From Flavobacterium branchiicola (lineage in GTDB: Bacteria > Bacteroidota > Bacteroidia > Flavobacteriales > Flavobacteriaceae), in the NCBI RefSeq assembly GCF_018383905.1, contig NZ_JAGYWA010000002.1, forward strand, positions 493,369-557,368: a stretch of 64,000 bases of DNA, in the 5' to 3' direction. Made by a program: the position numbers and the translations under genes. The notes beneath the pieces are model-generated. The model was given only the letters and a program-made list of their open reading frames with translations. It had not been told where the DNA came from and searched no databases. Positions 24,994 through 34,372 of this stretch are shown one piece after another; the first letter of the stretch is position 1; each line of letters starts with the position of its first letter.

Positions 24994-27252
24994 ATGAAAA
25001 CTACCAAACTTCAAGCCTTTAGTCCGTTATTTTATTTAGTATGGTCCGATGATCTTTTGACTCAGAAAGAATTTTCGACACTAAAAGAGTTTATAAATTC
25101 CCTCAATGTTTTATCAGAAGAAGAAAAAGAATATTTACTTTCTAAAGTAGATATTTCAAATCCGCCTTCGCGAAATGAACTCACACAATGGAAATTGGAT
25201 ATTGAAAAAAGTATTCAGGATAAATCATCCATCAAGTCAATTTTTGATATTGCAAAAGCACTTTCAGGAAATGATTTAGATGTAACGCCCATAGAATCCG
25301 CTTTTACAAAACTCGAAAACGACCTCGGAATTTTAGGCGAAGAAGTAATTCAGAGTTTTAAAACCAAAGCCAATTCATTTACGGCAAGTTCACAGACAAA
25401 TTCAGATTTTGATATTCAGAAGATCACCGAACTTCTGGACGGTAAAGAAGCAGCAATCATTAAAAGAGTAAAAGCCATTATTTCCAGACCGGAATTTGCC
25501 TACGAAACTTCTACAGATATCAATGTATTCAGACAAACGGTTTACAAGTGGTGTAAAATTCTTGCCGATGAAAATTTAGGAAGCATGGCTTATCCCAAAG
25601 AATATGGCGGCGGAGGAAATGTAGAAGATTATTTTGCGATTATGGAAACGCTAAGTTATCACGATTTAAGTCTGGTAATAAAATTTGGCGTTCAGTTTGG
25701 GCTCTGGGGAATGAGCGTTCAATCGTTAGGAACCGAGAAACATTATGCGAAATATTTAAAAGATATAGGTTCACTGAAACTTCCGGGCTGTTTTGCCATG
25801 ACCGAAACACATCACGGATCAAATGTAAAAGGGCTGGAAACTACGGCAACTTACAATCATAACGATCAGACTTTTATTATTCATACACCCAATAAAAATG
25901 CTCAGAAAGAATATATTGGCAACGCAGCCGTTCACGGACAAATGGCAACGGTTTTTGCAAAACTAATTATCGACGATCACGATTATGGCGTAAATGCTTT
26001 TGTAGTGCCGTTACGGGATGCAAACGGAAATGTTGTAAACGGTGTAACCATTGGCGATTGTGGCCATAAAATGGGGTTAAACGGTGTTGATAACGGAACC
26101 ATTAGTTTTGATAATGTAGTGATTCCGAAAGACAATATGCTCGATCGTTTTGCTTCTGTAAATGAAAACGGAGAATTCGAAAGTCCGATTCCGAGTGATA
26201 ATCGCCGATTTTTCACCATGTTAGGCACTTTGGTTGGAGGCAGAATCGGAATTCCGCGTTCGGCTTTGGCTGCAGCAAAATCAGGACTAACAATTGCCAT
26301 TCGCTACAGCGATAAAAGAAGACAATTTGGACCAGAAGGTGGCTCAGAAGTTCCGATTTTAAATTACCGAATGCATCAGCGAAGATTATTACCCAATTTA
26401 GCCAAAACCTATGCCGTTCATTTTGCACTTCAATATTTAACCAGCAGATTTTTAAACCGAACTGAAGCCGAAATGCAGGAAATTGAGGCTTTGGCGGCAG
26501 GAATGAAATCGTATTCAACCTGGAGTACCAGAGATATTTTGCAGGAATGCCGTGAAGCTTGTGGCGGAAAAGGATATTTATCTGAAAACCGAATTGATGC
26601 GCTAAAAAATGACACCGAAATTTACACCACTTTTGAAGGTGATAATACCGTTTTAATGCAATTAGTAGCTAAAAACCGTTTATCTGAATTCAGAAAAGCG
26701 TTTGGCGAAATGGGAGCAGCCGGAATTATAAATTATGTTTATGAAAATGCCAAAACTGCTTTAACAGAGAAAAACCCGATTGCAACCCGCAGAACAGATG
26801 AAGAGCATTTATTGGATGCGGAGTTTCATTTGCAGGCTTTTGTACACAGAGAAAAAACAATTGTAGCATCGGCAGCAAAGCGTATTAAAAAATTAATAGA
26901 CGGAGGTTTAGAGGCGTATGACGCTTTTAATGTCGTACAACATCAAATGATAGATGTGGCTCAGGCGTATTTAGAACGCGTGGTTTTAGAGCAATTTCAA
27001 TTAGCAATTAAATCGGTTGAAGATCAGAAAACAAAAGAAATCCTCACTAAATTAAATCAGCTTTATGCACTTTCTCAGTTAGAAAAAAACAAAGGCTGGT
27101 TTTTGGAAGACGGTTATATGGAAGCCGTAAAAACAAAAGCAATTCGAAAAATGGTCAATCAGTTATGCTGGGACATTCGCCCGGATGCAGTAGCTTTGGT
27201 AAATGCTTTTGATATTCCGGAGAGTTGTTTAGCAGCGCCAATCGCGGTTTAG
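24994..27252 (+). CDS. Acyl-CoA dehydrogenase/oxidase-like protein
   Basis: The protein has 752 residues from ATG 24994 (MKTTKLQAFSPLFYLVWSDD); an upstream in-frame ATG at 24883 lies in an inverted repeat and is rejected. The core is an acyl-CoA dehydrogenase fold (PGCFAMTETHHGSNVKG, VIPKDNMLDRF, RRQFGPEGGSE). CREACGGKGYLSENRID with DTEIYTTFEGDNTVLMQLVA and the extended C-terminal half resemble acyl-CoA oxidases more than classic dehydrogenases. It probably acts in fatty-acid breakdown. No other beta-oxidation gene is adjacent. The electron acceptor cannot be decided from sequence. Confidence 0.88.
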   Translation: MKTTKLQAFSPLFYLVWSDDLLTQKEFSTLKEFINSLNVLSEEEKEYLLSKVDISNPPSRNELTQWKLDIEKSIQDKSSIKSIFDIAKALSGNDLDVTPIESAFTKLENDLGILGEEVIQSFKTKANSFTASSQTNSDFDIQKITELLDGKEAAIIKRVKAIISRPEFAYETSTDINVFRQTVYKWCKILADENLGSMAYPKEYGGGGNVEDYFAIMETLSYHDLSLVIKFGVQFGLWGMSVQSLGTEKHYAKYLKDIGSLKLPGCFAMTETHHGSNVKGLETTATYNHNDQTFIIHTPNKNAQKEYIGNAAVHGQMATVFAKLIIDDHDYGVNAFVVPLRDANGNVVNGVTIGDCGHKMGLNGVDNGTISFDNVVIPKDNMLDRFASVNENGEFESPIPSDNRRFFTMLGTLVGGRIGIPRSALAAAKSGLTIAIRYSDKRRQFGPEGGSEVPILNYRMHQRRLLPNLAKTYAVHFALQYLTSRFLNRTEAEMQEIEALAAGMKSYSTWSTRDILQECREACGGKGYLSENRIDALKNDTEIYTTFEGDNTVLMQLVAKNRLSEFRKAFGEMGAAGIINYVYENAKTALTEKNPIATRRTDEEHLLDAEFHLQAFVHREKTIVASAAKRIKKLIDGGLEAYDAFNVVQHQMIDVAQAYLERVVLEQFQLAIKSVEDQKTKEILTKLNQLYALSQLEKNKGWFLEDGYMEAVKTKAIRKMVNQLCWDIRPDAVALVNAFDIPESCLAAPIAV

Positions 27253-27259
27253 TTTAAAA

Positions 27260-27360
27260 AGAGGAAAGAGAAAAGAGAAGAGGAAAGAGGAAAGAGGATA
27301 GAGGATAGAGGATAGATGAAAGAGGATAGATGAAAGAGGATAGATGAAAGAGAATAGAAT
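27260..27360. repeat. Purine-rich heptad tandem repeat
   Basis: About 14 units of 7 bp (AGAGGAA, AGAGGAT, AGATGAA) run purine-only on one strand just after the acyl-CoA oxidase-like gene. Units AGAGGAT and AGATGAA alternate in the second half as a 14-bp super-unit. Confidence 0.85.
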
Positions 27361-27377
27361 AAACCTCAACAGCATAT

Positions 27378-27479
27378 TTGTCATTCCGAGGAACGAGGAA
27401 TCGCACTAGAAACTCCGCAAAGCAAATCGCCAATCTTTGTCGATTCTCTAGTGTGATTCCTCGTTCCTCGGAATGACAA
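27378..27479. repeat. Hairpin element, 33-bp arms with one mismatch
   Basis: Arms 27378-27410 (TTGTCATTCCGAGGAACGAG...) and 27447-27479 differ at one base. The loop AACTCCGCAAAG...CAATCTTTGTC is shared with the copies at 15820 and 22121. Confidence 0.85.
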
Positions 27480-27535
27480 GATTGTGTGATAAGAGCACTG
27501 TTTATGGTATAAATTTATTTATATCATTAAACGCT

Positions 27536-27880
27536 CTAAATCATAGTTTTATTAAAATAATTCGACTTTTCAAAATCCTGAATATTAATAGAAATCACAG
27601 AAACTTCAGGAAGTATAGCGTTTAAAGTGGTTACAATGACTTTTGATAAATTGCTTTTTTGATCAGCATTTCTGCCTTCCATAATATATCCAAAAACGTG
27701 AATGAAATCATCAAGGCTATTTCCGTTATTATAATAGCTAAAAGGATTAATGCGAACTTTAATTTCTGAAGGAGTAAAAAGTCCGGTTGATAAAGCTGAA
27801 TCAAAAACTTCTTGCATGATTTCGTCCGGAGATTTTAAACGTATTACATTTTCAGAACAATCAATTATAAAATGTGGCAT
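27536..27880 (-). CDS. 5-carboxymethyl-2-hydroxymuconate isomerase-like protein (tautomerase superfamily)
   Basis: The protein has 114 residues. It begins M-P-H-F-I-I-D-C-S-E-N, with the invariant Pro2 that becomes the catalytic N-terminal proline in tautomerases. TGLFTPSEIKVRINPF and IHVFGYIMEGRNADQKSNLS match the CHMI subfamily of the 4-hydroxyphenylacetate/homoprotocatechuate pathway. No other genes of that pathway are nearby, so the physiological substrate is uncertain. A -7 box lies upstream. Confidence 0.8.
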   Translation of the reverse strand: MPHFIIDCSENVIRLKSPDEIMQEVFDSALSTGLFTPSEIKVRINPFSYYNNGNSLDDFIHVFGYIMEGRNADQKSNLSKVIVTTLNAILPEVSVISINIQDFEKSNYFNKTMI

Positions 27881-27912
27881 GATATTATGTTTTAAGTTAG
27901 GTTTTCTTGTAA

Positions 27913-27920
27913 CAAAATTA
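27913..27920 (-). promoter_or_regulatory. -7 box TAATTTTG of the CHMI-like gene
   Basis: Perfect TAnnTTTG on the minus strand, 32 bp before the ATG. Confidence 0.5.
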
Positions 27921-27976
27921 TGAAAAACAATACTTGTAATAATCTTATAAAATATATTTTTCTATCGAAGCTTTAT

Positions 27977-27984
27977 TATATTTG
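27977..27984 (+). promoter_or_regulatory. -7 box TATATTTG of the DUF6377 gene
   Basis: Perfect TAnnTTTG 26 bp before the TTG start at 28011. The only nearby ATG (27986) opens a frame closed after seven codons. Confidence 0.55.
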
Positions 27985-28010
27985 TATGTTTCATTTATCT
28001 TTTTACTAGT

Positions 28011-29654
28011 TTGAAAAATTCACTTCTGTATCTTTTTATCGTTCTTATTTGCTGTACTGTTAATGCGACGGAAAGTACAGATGATATTATAGCAAATTTA
28101 AATGTAGCCTTGCAAAACAAAGCACATTACGTTCGGTTGAAAGAAGAACGCATTTTAAATTTCAAAAAAATAAAGTCCGATAACTTAACCAAAGAACAGG
28201 AATACAATTACAATAAAACATTGTATGCTGAATATCAAAAATTCAATTCAGATTCGGCTATTCTTTACGTTAAAAAGAACCTGAAAATTGCTGAAGAACT
28301 TCAAAACAAAGAACTATCCGATTTGGCCAATTTACAATTGGTTACGCTTTATTCCTCTTCAGGAAAATACCGCGAATCTGAAGCAATTCTAAAAAGTATC
28401 GACAAAAAGAAATTGCCCGTTTCTTTGTTACCCAATTATTACGTTGCGTATCGTGAGTTTTTTGAGCATTATGCAGCCAATAGTTACGATGTAAAATACA
28501 TTCAGCAAATTCGCAGTTACAGAGACTCTTTATTAACGGTTCTGGATCCAAACACTTTAAATTACCAAGTCAATAAAATTCAGCAGGGAATTTCGCAGAA
28601 AAAATTTGAAAGTTCTCAAAAGCAGTTATTAAGTTTATTGAAAAAAATCAAAGAAGATAATCCCCAATATGCGATGATAACTTATTTATTGGGAAGTATT
28701 TATGAATCTACACATCAGCTTGAACTAAGAAAAAAATATTATGCGCTTTCTGCCACTGCCGATATAAAAAATGCCAATAAAGACAATGCTTCGCTACAGG
28801 AACTGGCTTTAGTTTTTTATAAAATTGGCGATGTAGATATGGCTTATAAACTTACACAATCGGCTATTGAAGATGCTCTTTATTGTAATGTACAGTTTAG
28901 AACCTTATTAATGTCTGAGGTGTATTCAATTATTAATACCGTTTATTTAGAAAAAGAAGCCAAACGAAAAACAGAATTACAGCTTTATTTGTTGTGTATT
29001 AGCTTACTGTCGGTATTTTTAATTGCTGCCGTGATTTATGTTTACAAGCAAATGAAAAAAGTTTCCAGAATTCGTGGAGAACTTTATGAAACCAGTCAGG
29101 AATTAGCCCGATTAAATCAGGATATTACCAAAACCAACGAGCAGCTTCAGGAACGTAATGCGCAATTATCAGAGTCAAACCATATTAAAGAAGAATACAT
29201 TGCTCATTTCTTTAGTCTTTGTTCGACTTACATCAATAAACTGGAAAACTACCGTATTATTTTAAACAAAAAAGCAACGGCAAAACAGTTTGATGAAATT
29301 TATAAAATGCTTAAATCAACAACCTTAGTTGATAATGAATTAGAAGAACTATACAAGAATTTCGATATCATCTTTTTGAATTTGTATCCCACTTTCGTGA
29401 AAGACTTTAACGAGTTGCTGACTAAGGACGAGCAAATAATTTTAAAACAAGGTGAATTACTAAATACTGAACTTCGCATTTTTGCTTTAATTCGTTTGGG
29501 AATTACAGACAGTGTAAAAATTGCAGCCTTTCTTCGTTACTCTTTAAGTACAATTTACAATTATCGAACAAGAGGCAGAAATAAAGCCGCAGTTTCCCGA
29601 AATGATTTTGAAGAAATGGTCATGAAAATTGGTTTAATTACATTGAAATCCTAA
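28011..29654 (+). CDS. DUF6377-type membrane transcriptional regulator
   Basis: The protein has 547 residues with TTG start. After a signal-like segment (1-19) there is a TPR-like helical region (~40-310; YNKTLYAEYQKFNSDSAILY, KNANKDNASLQEL), one membrane span (~323-343), a coiled coil (~350-395; SQELARLNQDITKTNEQLQE) and a C-terminal domain with an LRIFALIRLGITDSVKIAAF...YSLSTIYNYRTRGRNKA helix-turn-helix. This is the DUF6377/TPR regulator architecture of Bacteroidota. It lies beside a GH3 beta-glucosidase and a DUF1349 gene, so it may control glycan use, though that is inference. Confidence 0.82.
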   Translation: MKNSLLYLFIVLICCTVNATESTDDIIANLNVALQNKAHYVRLKEERILNFKKIKSDNLTKEQEYNYNKTLYAEYQKFNSDSAILYVKKNLKIAEELQNKELSDLANLQLVTLYSSSGKYRESEAILKSIDKKKLPVSLLPNYYVAYREFFEHYAANSYDVKYIQQIRSYRDSLLTVLDPNTLNYQVNKIQQGISQKKFESSQKQLLSLLKKIKEDNPQYAMITYLLGSIYESTHQLELRKKYYALSATADIKNANKDNASLQELALVFYKIGDVDMAYKLTQSAIEDALYCNVQFRTLLMSEVYSIINTVYLEKEAKRKTELQLYLLCISLLSVFLIAAVIYVYKQMKKVSRIRGELYETSQELARLNQDITKTNEQLQERNAQLSESNHIKEEYIAHFFSLCSTYINKLENYRIILNKKATAKQFDEIYKMLKSTTLVDNELEELYKNFDIIFLNLYPTFVKDFNELLTKDEQIILKQGELLNTELRIFALIRLGITDSVKIAAFLRYSLSTIYNYRTRGRNKAAVSRNDFEEMVMKIGLITLKS

Positions 29655-29861
29655 AGATTTATTTTAAAATCACTACTTTTTTCAGGGTTTATTTTTTGTT
29701 AATATATTGGTAGTTAGTTATTTGTGTTTTTTAGTTGCTACTTTTTTTCGTTTAAAATTTCAAGAGACACTATAACGTTTTAGCTTTACAATATTATTAA
29801 AAGGTAGTATTGACCACTAGTACCTTTAGATTATAATTGAATGCTTAAATAAATAATAGTT

Positions 29862-32078
29862 ATGTTTAAAAACGTTAAAACAATTCTTGTTTTAGTTTTG
29901 CTGAGTTCATTCGGATTGAACGCACAAAATAAAGTTCCGGTTTATCTTGATGATAAAAAGCCAATTAATGAGCGTGTAGAAGATGCGCTTAAGCGAATGA
30001 CAACCGAGGAGAAAATTGCCATTATTCATGCGCAGTCTAAATTCAGTTCTCCGGGAGTAAAACGTCTTGGAATTCCTGAAAACTGGATGACCGACGGACC
30101 ACACGGAATTCGTACAGAAGTTAAATGGGATGAGTGGGATCAGGCTGGATGGACAAACGATTCTTGTATCGCTTTTCCGGCACTTACAGCACTTTCTGCA
30201 ACCTGGAACAAAGATTTGGCTTCTTTATATGGTAAATCCATTGGAGAAGAAGCACGTTACCGTAACAAAAATGTATTATTAGGACCAGGAGTAAACATTT
30301 ACAGAAGCCCGTTAAACGGTCGTAACTTCGAATATATGGGAGAAGATCCGTTTTTGGCTTCAAAAATGGTAGTTCCTTATATAAAAGGTGTACAGGCAAA
30401 CGGAGTTGCGGCTTGTGTAAAACATTTCGCTTTAAATAATCAGGAAACAAACCGTAATTCTGTAAACGTAATTGTTGACGATCGTGCTTTGTACGAAATC
30501 TATCTTCCGGCTTTTAAAGCAGCAGTTCAGGAAGGTGATGTATGGTCGATTATGGGATCTTACAATAAATATAAAGGACAGCAATGTTGCCACAACGAAT
30601 ATTTGCTAAACGACATTCTTCGTGGAGAATGGGGTTTCAAAGGCGTTGTAGTTTCAGATTGGGGTGGAGTAAACGATACAAAACAAGCCATTCATAATGG
30701 TTTGGATATGGAGTTTGGTTCATGGACAAACGGACTTTCATGGGGAACAAGTAATGCTTATGATAACTACTATTTAGCAAAACCATATTCTGAAATGATC
30801 AGAAAAGGTGAAGTTGGAACAAAAGAATTAGACGAAAAAGTACGTCGTGTGCTTCGTTTGGCTTTCTTAACTACAATGGATAGAAATCGTCCTTTTGGAT
30901 CTTTCGGAACTCAGGAACATGCAGATGCAGGTCGTAAAATCGCTGAAGAAGGAATTGTATTATTACAAAACAACAATAACATTTTACCAATTAACCTTTC
31001 TAAAACAAAGAAAATTGCTGTAATTGGTGAAAATGCAATCAAAATGATGACTGTTGGAGGAGGAAGTTCTTCTCTAAAAGCAAGATATGAAATTACACCG
31101 CTTGAAGGTTTAAAGAAAAGAATTGGCAATCAGGCTGAAATTGTTTACGCTCGTGGATATGTTGGAGACCCAACAAGTAATTACAACGGCGTAATTGCAA
31201 AAGTAAGTTTAGAAGAAAAACGTCCTCAGGCCGAATTAACTGCAGAAGCTTTAAAAATTGCTAAAGAGGCAGATATCGTTCTTTTTATCGGAGGTTTGAA
31301 TAAAAGCGAAAACCAGGATGATGAAGGTCACGATCGTAAAGAATTAGGACTGCCTTATGGTCAGGACAAATTGATAAGCGAATTAGCAAAAGTAAATAAG
31401 AACATTGTTTTTGTTAATATTTCAGGAAATGCTGTGGCAATGCCGTGGGTAAAAGAAGTTCCGGGAATTGTTCAGGGATGGTTTTTAGGTACAGAGGCAG
31501 GAAGCGCCTTGGCAAATGTTTTAGTTGGAGATGTAAACCCTTCAGGAAAACTTACGTTTACTTTCCCTGTAAAATTAGCAGATAATGGAGCACACGCTTT
31601 AGGAGAATTTCCAGGCGGAGATGAGGTAAAATACAACGAAGGAATCTTTGTTGGTTACCGTTGGGCAGACAAACAAAAAGTAAAACCATTATTCTCTTTT
31701 GGTCACGGATTAAGCTACACAACTTTTGCTTACGGAAAAGTAACTGCTGATAAAAAGCAAGTAACTGCAGGAGATAAAATTTCATTCTCTGTTAAAGTAA
31801 AAAATACAGGAACCAGAGAAGGCGCAGAGATTGTACAATTGTACATCAGCGACTTAAAATCTTCATTACCACGTCCGGTTAAAGAATTAAAAGGATTTGA
31901 GAAAGTTTCGCTTAAAGCAGGAGAAGAAAAAACAGTAACTTTTACAGTTGATAAAACTGCATTGAGTTTCTTTGACGATAAAAAACATGACTGGGTTGCT
32001 GAGCCAGGTGATTTTGAAGCTATTGTTGGAGCCTCTTCAACAGATATAAAATCTAAAGTGATTTTTTCACTTCAATAA
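29862..32078 (+). CDS. Glycoside hydrolase family 3 beta-glucosidase
   Basis: The protein has 738 residues with a signal peptide (about 1-22, ending L-N-A-Q). The GH3 N-terminal domain contains LGIPENWMTDGPHGIR, LLGPGVNIYRSPLNGRNFEY and VKHFALNNQETNRN. The nucleophile is Asp266 in VVVSDWGGVN. The alpha/beta sandwich domain is at ~370-610 and a C-terminal Fn3-like domain runs to 738 (SFSVKVKNTGTREGAEIVQLY). Likely exported and acting on beta-linked glucosides. It follows the DUF6377 regulator and precedes a DUF1349 protein, consistent with a small glycan-use locus; there is no SusC/SusD pair in the window. Confidence 0.93.
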   Translation: MFKNVKTILVLVLLSSFGLNAQNKVPVYLDDKKPINERVEDALKRMTTEEKIAIIHAQSKFSSPGVKRLGIPENWMTDGPHGIRTEVKWDEWDQAGWTNDSCIAFPALTALSATWNKDLASLYGKSIGEEARYRNKNVLLGPGVNIYRSPLNGRNFEYMGEDPFLASKMVVPYIKGVQANGVAACVKHFALNNQETNRNSVNVIVDDRALYEIYLPAFKAAVQEGDVWSIMGSYNKYKGQQCCHNEYLLNDILRGEWGFKGVVVSDWGGVNDTKQAIHNGLDMEFGSWTNGLSWGTSNAYDNYYLAKPYSEMIRKGEVGTKELDEKVRRVLRLAFLTTMDRNRPFGSFGTQEHADAGRKIAEEGIVLLQNNNNILPINLSKTKKIAVIGENAIKMMTVGGGSSSLKARYEITPLEGLKKRIGNQAEIVYARGYVGDPTSNYNGVIAKVSLEEKRPQAELTAEALKIAKEADIVLFIGGLNKSENQDDEGHDRKELGLPYGQDKLISELAKVNKNIVFVNISGNAVAMPWVKEVPGIVQGWFLGTEAGSALANVLVGDVNPSGKLTFTFPVKLADNGAHALGEFPGGDEVKYNEGIFVGYRWADKQKVKPLFSFGHGLSYTTFAYGKVTADKKQVTAGDKISFSVKVKNTGTREGAEIVQLYISDLKSSLPRPVKELKGFEKVSLKAGEEKTVTFTVDKTALSFFDDKKHDWVAEPGDFEAIVGASSTDIKSKVIFSLQ

Positions 32079-32107
32079 TTTCATTATTTCTAAATTGGTT
32101 GGTTTGT

Positions 32108-32144
32108 AAAGCTGTAAATGTAAAAGTTTGCAGCTTTGCTTTTA
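32108..32144 (+). terminator. Weak stem-loop after the GH3 gene
   Basis: AAAGCTG...CAGCTTT stem followed by a short T-rich tract. Confidence 0.4.
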
Positions 32145-32174
32145 GTTTAAAATTTATCTTTACCATTTACTTTT

Positions 32175-32273
32175 ACCATTAAGACATTAAGGCACATTAA
32201 GCAGGCTTTACTTTCTTGAAATTTTGAGCGAAGTTCATTAAGTAAAACTTAATTTTCTTAATATCTTAATGGT
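32175..32273. repeat. ACCATTAAGA...TCTTAATGGT inverted repeat
   Basis: ACCATTAAGACATTAAG and CTTAATATCTTAATGGT flank a 65-bp stretch between the GH3 and DUF1349 genes. It is another intergenic repeat family. Confidence 0.6.
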
Positions 32274-32291
32274 TTAAAAATCACACATAAC

Positions 32292-32939
32292 ATGAAAAAA
32301 AATATACTTGTAGTATTGGTTTTGTTTTTAGCACAAAATCTGTCAGCGCAAAGCCTGAATAAAATGCAATGGTTTAACGAACCTGAAAAATGGGAAATTA
32401 AAAACGATGCTTTAATAATGAATGTTACTGCCAATAGCGATTACTGGCGTATTTCGCATTACGGTTTTACCGTTGATGATGCGCCATTTTATTATGCCAA
32501 TTACGGAGGCGAATTTGAAGCCAAAGTAAAACTAACCGGAAATTACATCGCCCGTTTTGACCAAATGGGATTAATGATTCGTATTGATGAAAAAAACTAC
32601 ATCAAAACCGGAGTTGAATTTGTAGACGGAAAATTTAATATTAGTACAGTTGTAACTCACGACAAAAGCGACTGGAGTGTTACCACGCTAGAAAAAGTAC
32701 CACCATTTATCTGGATTAAAGCCGTGCGACGATTAGATGCTGTTGAAATATTCTATTCTTTCGATGACAAAAACTATATCATGACCAGAAACGCGCCACT
32801 AAAGGATAATACGCCAGTTATGGTTGGTTTAATGGCTGCTTCTCCAGACGGAAAAGGTTTTGAAGCCAAGTTCGAAAACTTCTCTGTAAAACATCTTCCG
32901 GATCAAAGAAGAGCGGAATGGTTAAAAAATCACCAATAG
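32292..32939 (+). CDS. Secreted DUF1349 protein
   Basis: The protein has 215 residues with a signal peptide (1-19, cleavage after L-S-A-Q). The remainder is one DUF1349 beta-sandwich: WFNEPEKWEIKNDALIMNV, FDQMGLMIRIDEKNYIKTG and NTPVMVGLMAASPDGKGFEA. The family has a concanavalin-like fold and occurs with carbohydrate enzymes; binding is inferred. It follows the GH3 gene on the same strand. Confidence 0.82.
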   Translation: MKKNILVVLVLFLAQNLSAQSLNKMQWFNEPEKWEIKNDALIMNVTANSDYWRISHYGFTVDDAPFYYANYGGEFEAKVKLTGNYIARFDQMGLMIRIDEKNYIKTGVEFVDGKFNISTVVTHDKSDWSVTTLEKVPPFIWIKAVRRLDAVEIFYSFDDKNYIMTRNAPLKDNTPVMVGLMAASPDGKGFEAKFENFSVKHLPDQRRAEWLKNHQ

Positions 32940-32969
32940 AATAAACGTCAATTTTTTAAATTCCAAATT

Positions 32970-33028
32970 CCAAACAAAAAACCATTAACAATAAACCATC
33001 AACCATTAACTATCAACCATCAACCAAA
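32970..33028. repeat. AACCATTAAC/AACCATCAACC short tandem repeat
   Basis: Near-identical 10-13 bp units (AACCATTAAC, AAACCATCAACC, AACTATCAACC) sit in the leader of the acyltransferase gene. Confidence 0.65.
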
Positions 33029-33029
33029 A

Positions 33030-34166
33030 ATGAACATTAAACCAAAAAAACATTATGAAATTTTAGACGGCCTGCGTGGAGTAGCGGCTGTTATAGTAGT
33101 TATTTTTCACATCTTCGAAGCTTTTAACGAAGGAAGCCGATTTAAACAAATCATCAATCACGGCTATTTAGCTGTAGATTTCTTTTTCCTTTTATCCGGA
33201 TTTGTTGTAGCGTACGCTTATGACGATCGCTGGGCAAAAATGACCCGGTGGGAATTTTACAAACGCCGATTAATCCGTTTGCAGCCCATGGTCATTATGG
33301 GAATGATCATTGGAGCCATCTTTTATTATTTTCAGGCTTCAGACATTTTGTTTCCGCAAATTGCCGGAATGGAAGTTTGGAAAGTAATTGTAACCATGGT
33401 AATTGGGTTTACATTATTGCCGATTCCGCCCTCATTAGAAATAAGAGGCTGGGGCGAAATGCATCCGCTTAACGGACCTGCATGGTCGCTTTTCTTCGAA
33501 TATATTGCTAATATTCTGTACGCAGTACTCTTTCGTAAATTCTCCAATAAAGTAATGACCGTTTTTGTATTGATTTTTGCAGGAATGTTGATCAATTATA
33601 CTGTTTTTGGACCAAAAGGAGATGTAATTGGCGGCTGGTCGTTAAATCTGGAACAAATGAATGTTGGTTTCACCCGTTTATTATATCCCTTTTTTGCTGG
33701 AGTTTTACTTTCCCGTTTAGGAAAGTTAATCCACCTGAAAGGGGCATTTTGGATTTGCAGTATTCTAATAACCATTGTATTGGCGTTGCCTAGATTTGGA
33801 GACGAAAACACTCTTTGGATGAATGGTATATACGAATCGATCTGTATTATTTTAATTTTTCCTTTAATTGTAGCAATTGGAGCGGGAGGAGAGATCAAAA
33901 ATCCGCTTTCGTTAAAAATATGCAAAGCTTTGGGAGATATTTCATATCCAATTTATATCATACATTATCCTTTAATCTATTGGTATACCGCTTGGGTTGT
34001 AGATAATAAAATTTCAATAAAAGAAGGATATCCATTAGGAATTGGCGTTTTAATCGCTAGTATTACCATCGCTTTTTTATGTTTAAAATTTTATGATGAA
34101 CCGGTTAGAAACTGGCTTCAAAATAAGTTTCAGGAAAAAAAAGGTTCTGAGGTTCTAAGAGGCTAA
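33030..34166 (+). CDS. Acyltransferase 3 family membrane protein
   Basis: The protein has 378 residues and about ten membrane spans. It starts near YEILDGLRGVAAVIVVIFHI, with the conserved R-G and H of the OafA/YrhL family, followed by LAVDFFFLLSGFVVAYAYDD and the C-terminal FYDEPVRNWL. Such enzymes O-acetylate or otherwise acylate exported sugars. Substrate is unknown. It lies after the GH3/DUF1349 genes and converges on the old yellow enzyme gene. Confidence 0.88.
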   Translation: MNIKPKKHYEILDGLRGVAAVIVVIFHIFEAFNEGSRFKQIINHGYLAVDFFFLLSGFVVAYAYDDRWAKMTRWEFYKRRLIRLQPMVIMGMIIGAIFYYFQASDILFPQIAGMEVWKVIVTMVIGFTLLPIPPSLEIRGWGEMHPLNGPAWSLFFEYIANILYAVLFRKFSNKVMTVFVLIFAGMLINYTVFGPKGDVIGGWSLNLEQMNVGFTRLLYPFFAGVLLSRLGKLIHLKGAFWICSILITIVLALPRFGDENTLWMNGIYESICIILIFPLIVAIGAGGEIKNPLSLKICKALGDISYPIYIIHYPLIYWYTAWVVDNKISIKEGYPLGIGVLIASITIAFLCLKFYDEPVRNWLQNKFQEKKGSEVLRG

Positions 34167-34368
34167 GATTCTAAGGTTTTGACCAAAAGAAAAGCTTAAA
34201 ATCTGATTCTCAGTAAAAATATTGAATTTCTAATTTTGTTAGTTATAGATATTCAAGAAAAAAGGGATAAACAATTAAATTTATCCCTTTTCTATTTTAA
34301 GAGGTTTTATAAATAAATACTAAAGAAACTTAGAATCTCAGCACCTTAGCACCTTAGAGCCTTAAAAA
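34143..34368. repeat. GGTTCTAAGAGGCTAAGATT repeat pair around a shared terminator
   Basis: The left copy (GGTTCTAAGAGGCTAAGATT) and right copy (AGAATCTCAGCACCTTAGCA) are loosely complementary. The terminator hairpin at 34257-34292 lies between them. Confidence 0.5.
34257..34292. terminator. Bidirectional terminator between converging genes
   Basis: AAAAGGGATAAA pairs with TTTATCCCTTTT, with A and T runs outside. Confidence 0.8.
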
Positions 34369-34372
34369 AAAA

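Noticed and set aside
27260..27360. CRISPR array
   Set aside because: Units are 7 bp and contiguous with no spacers; it is a simple tandem repeat.
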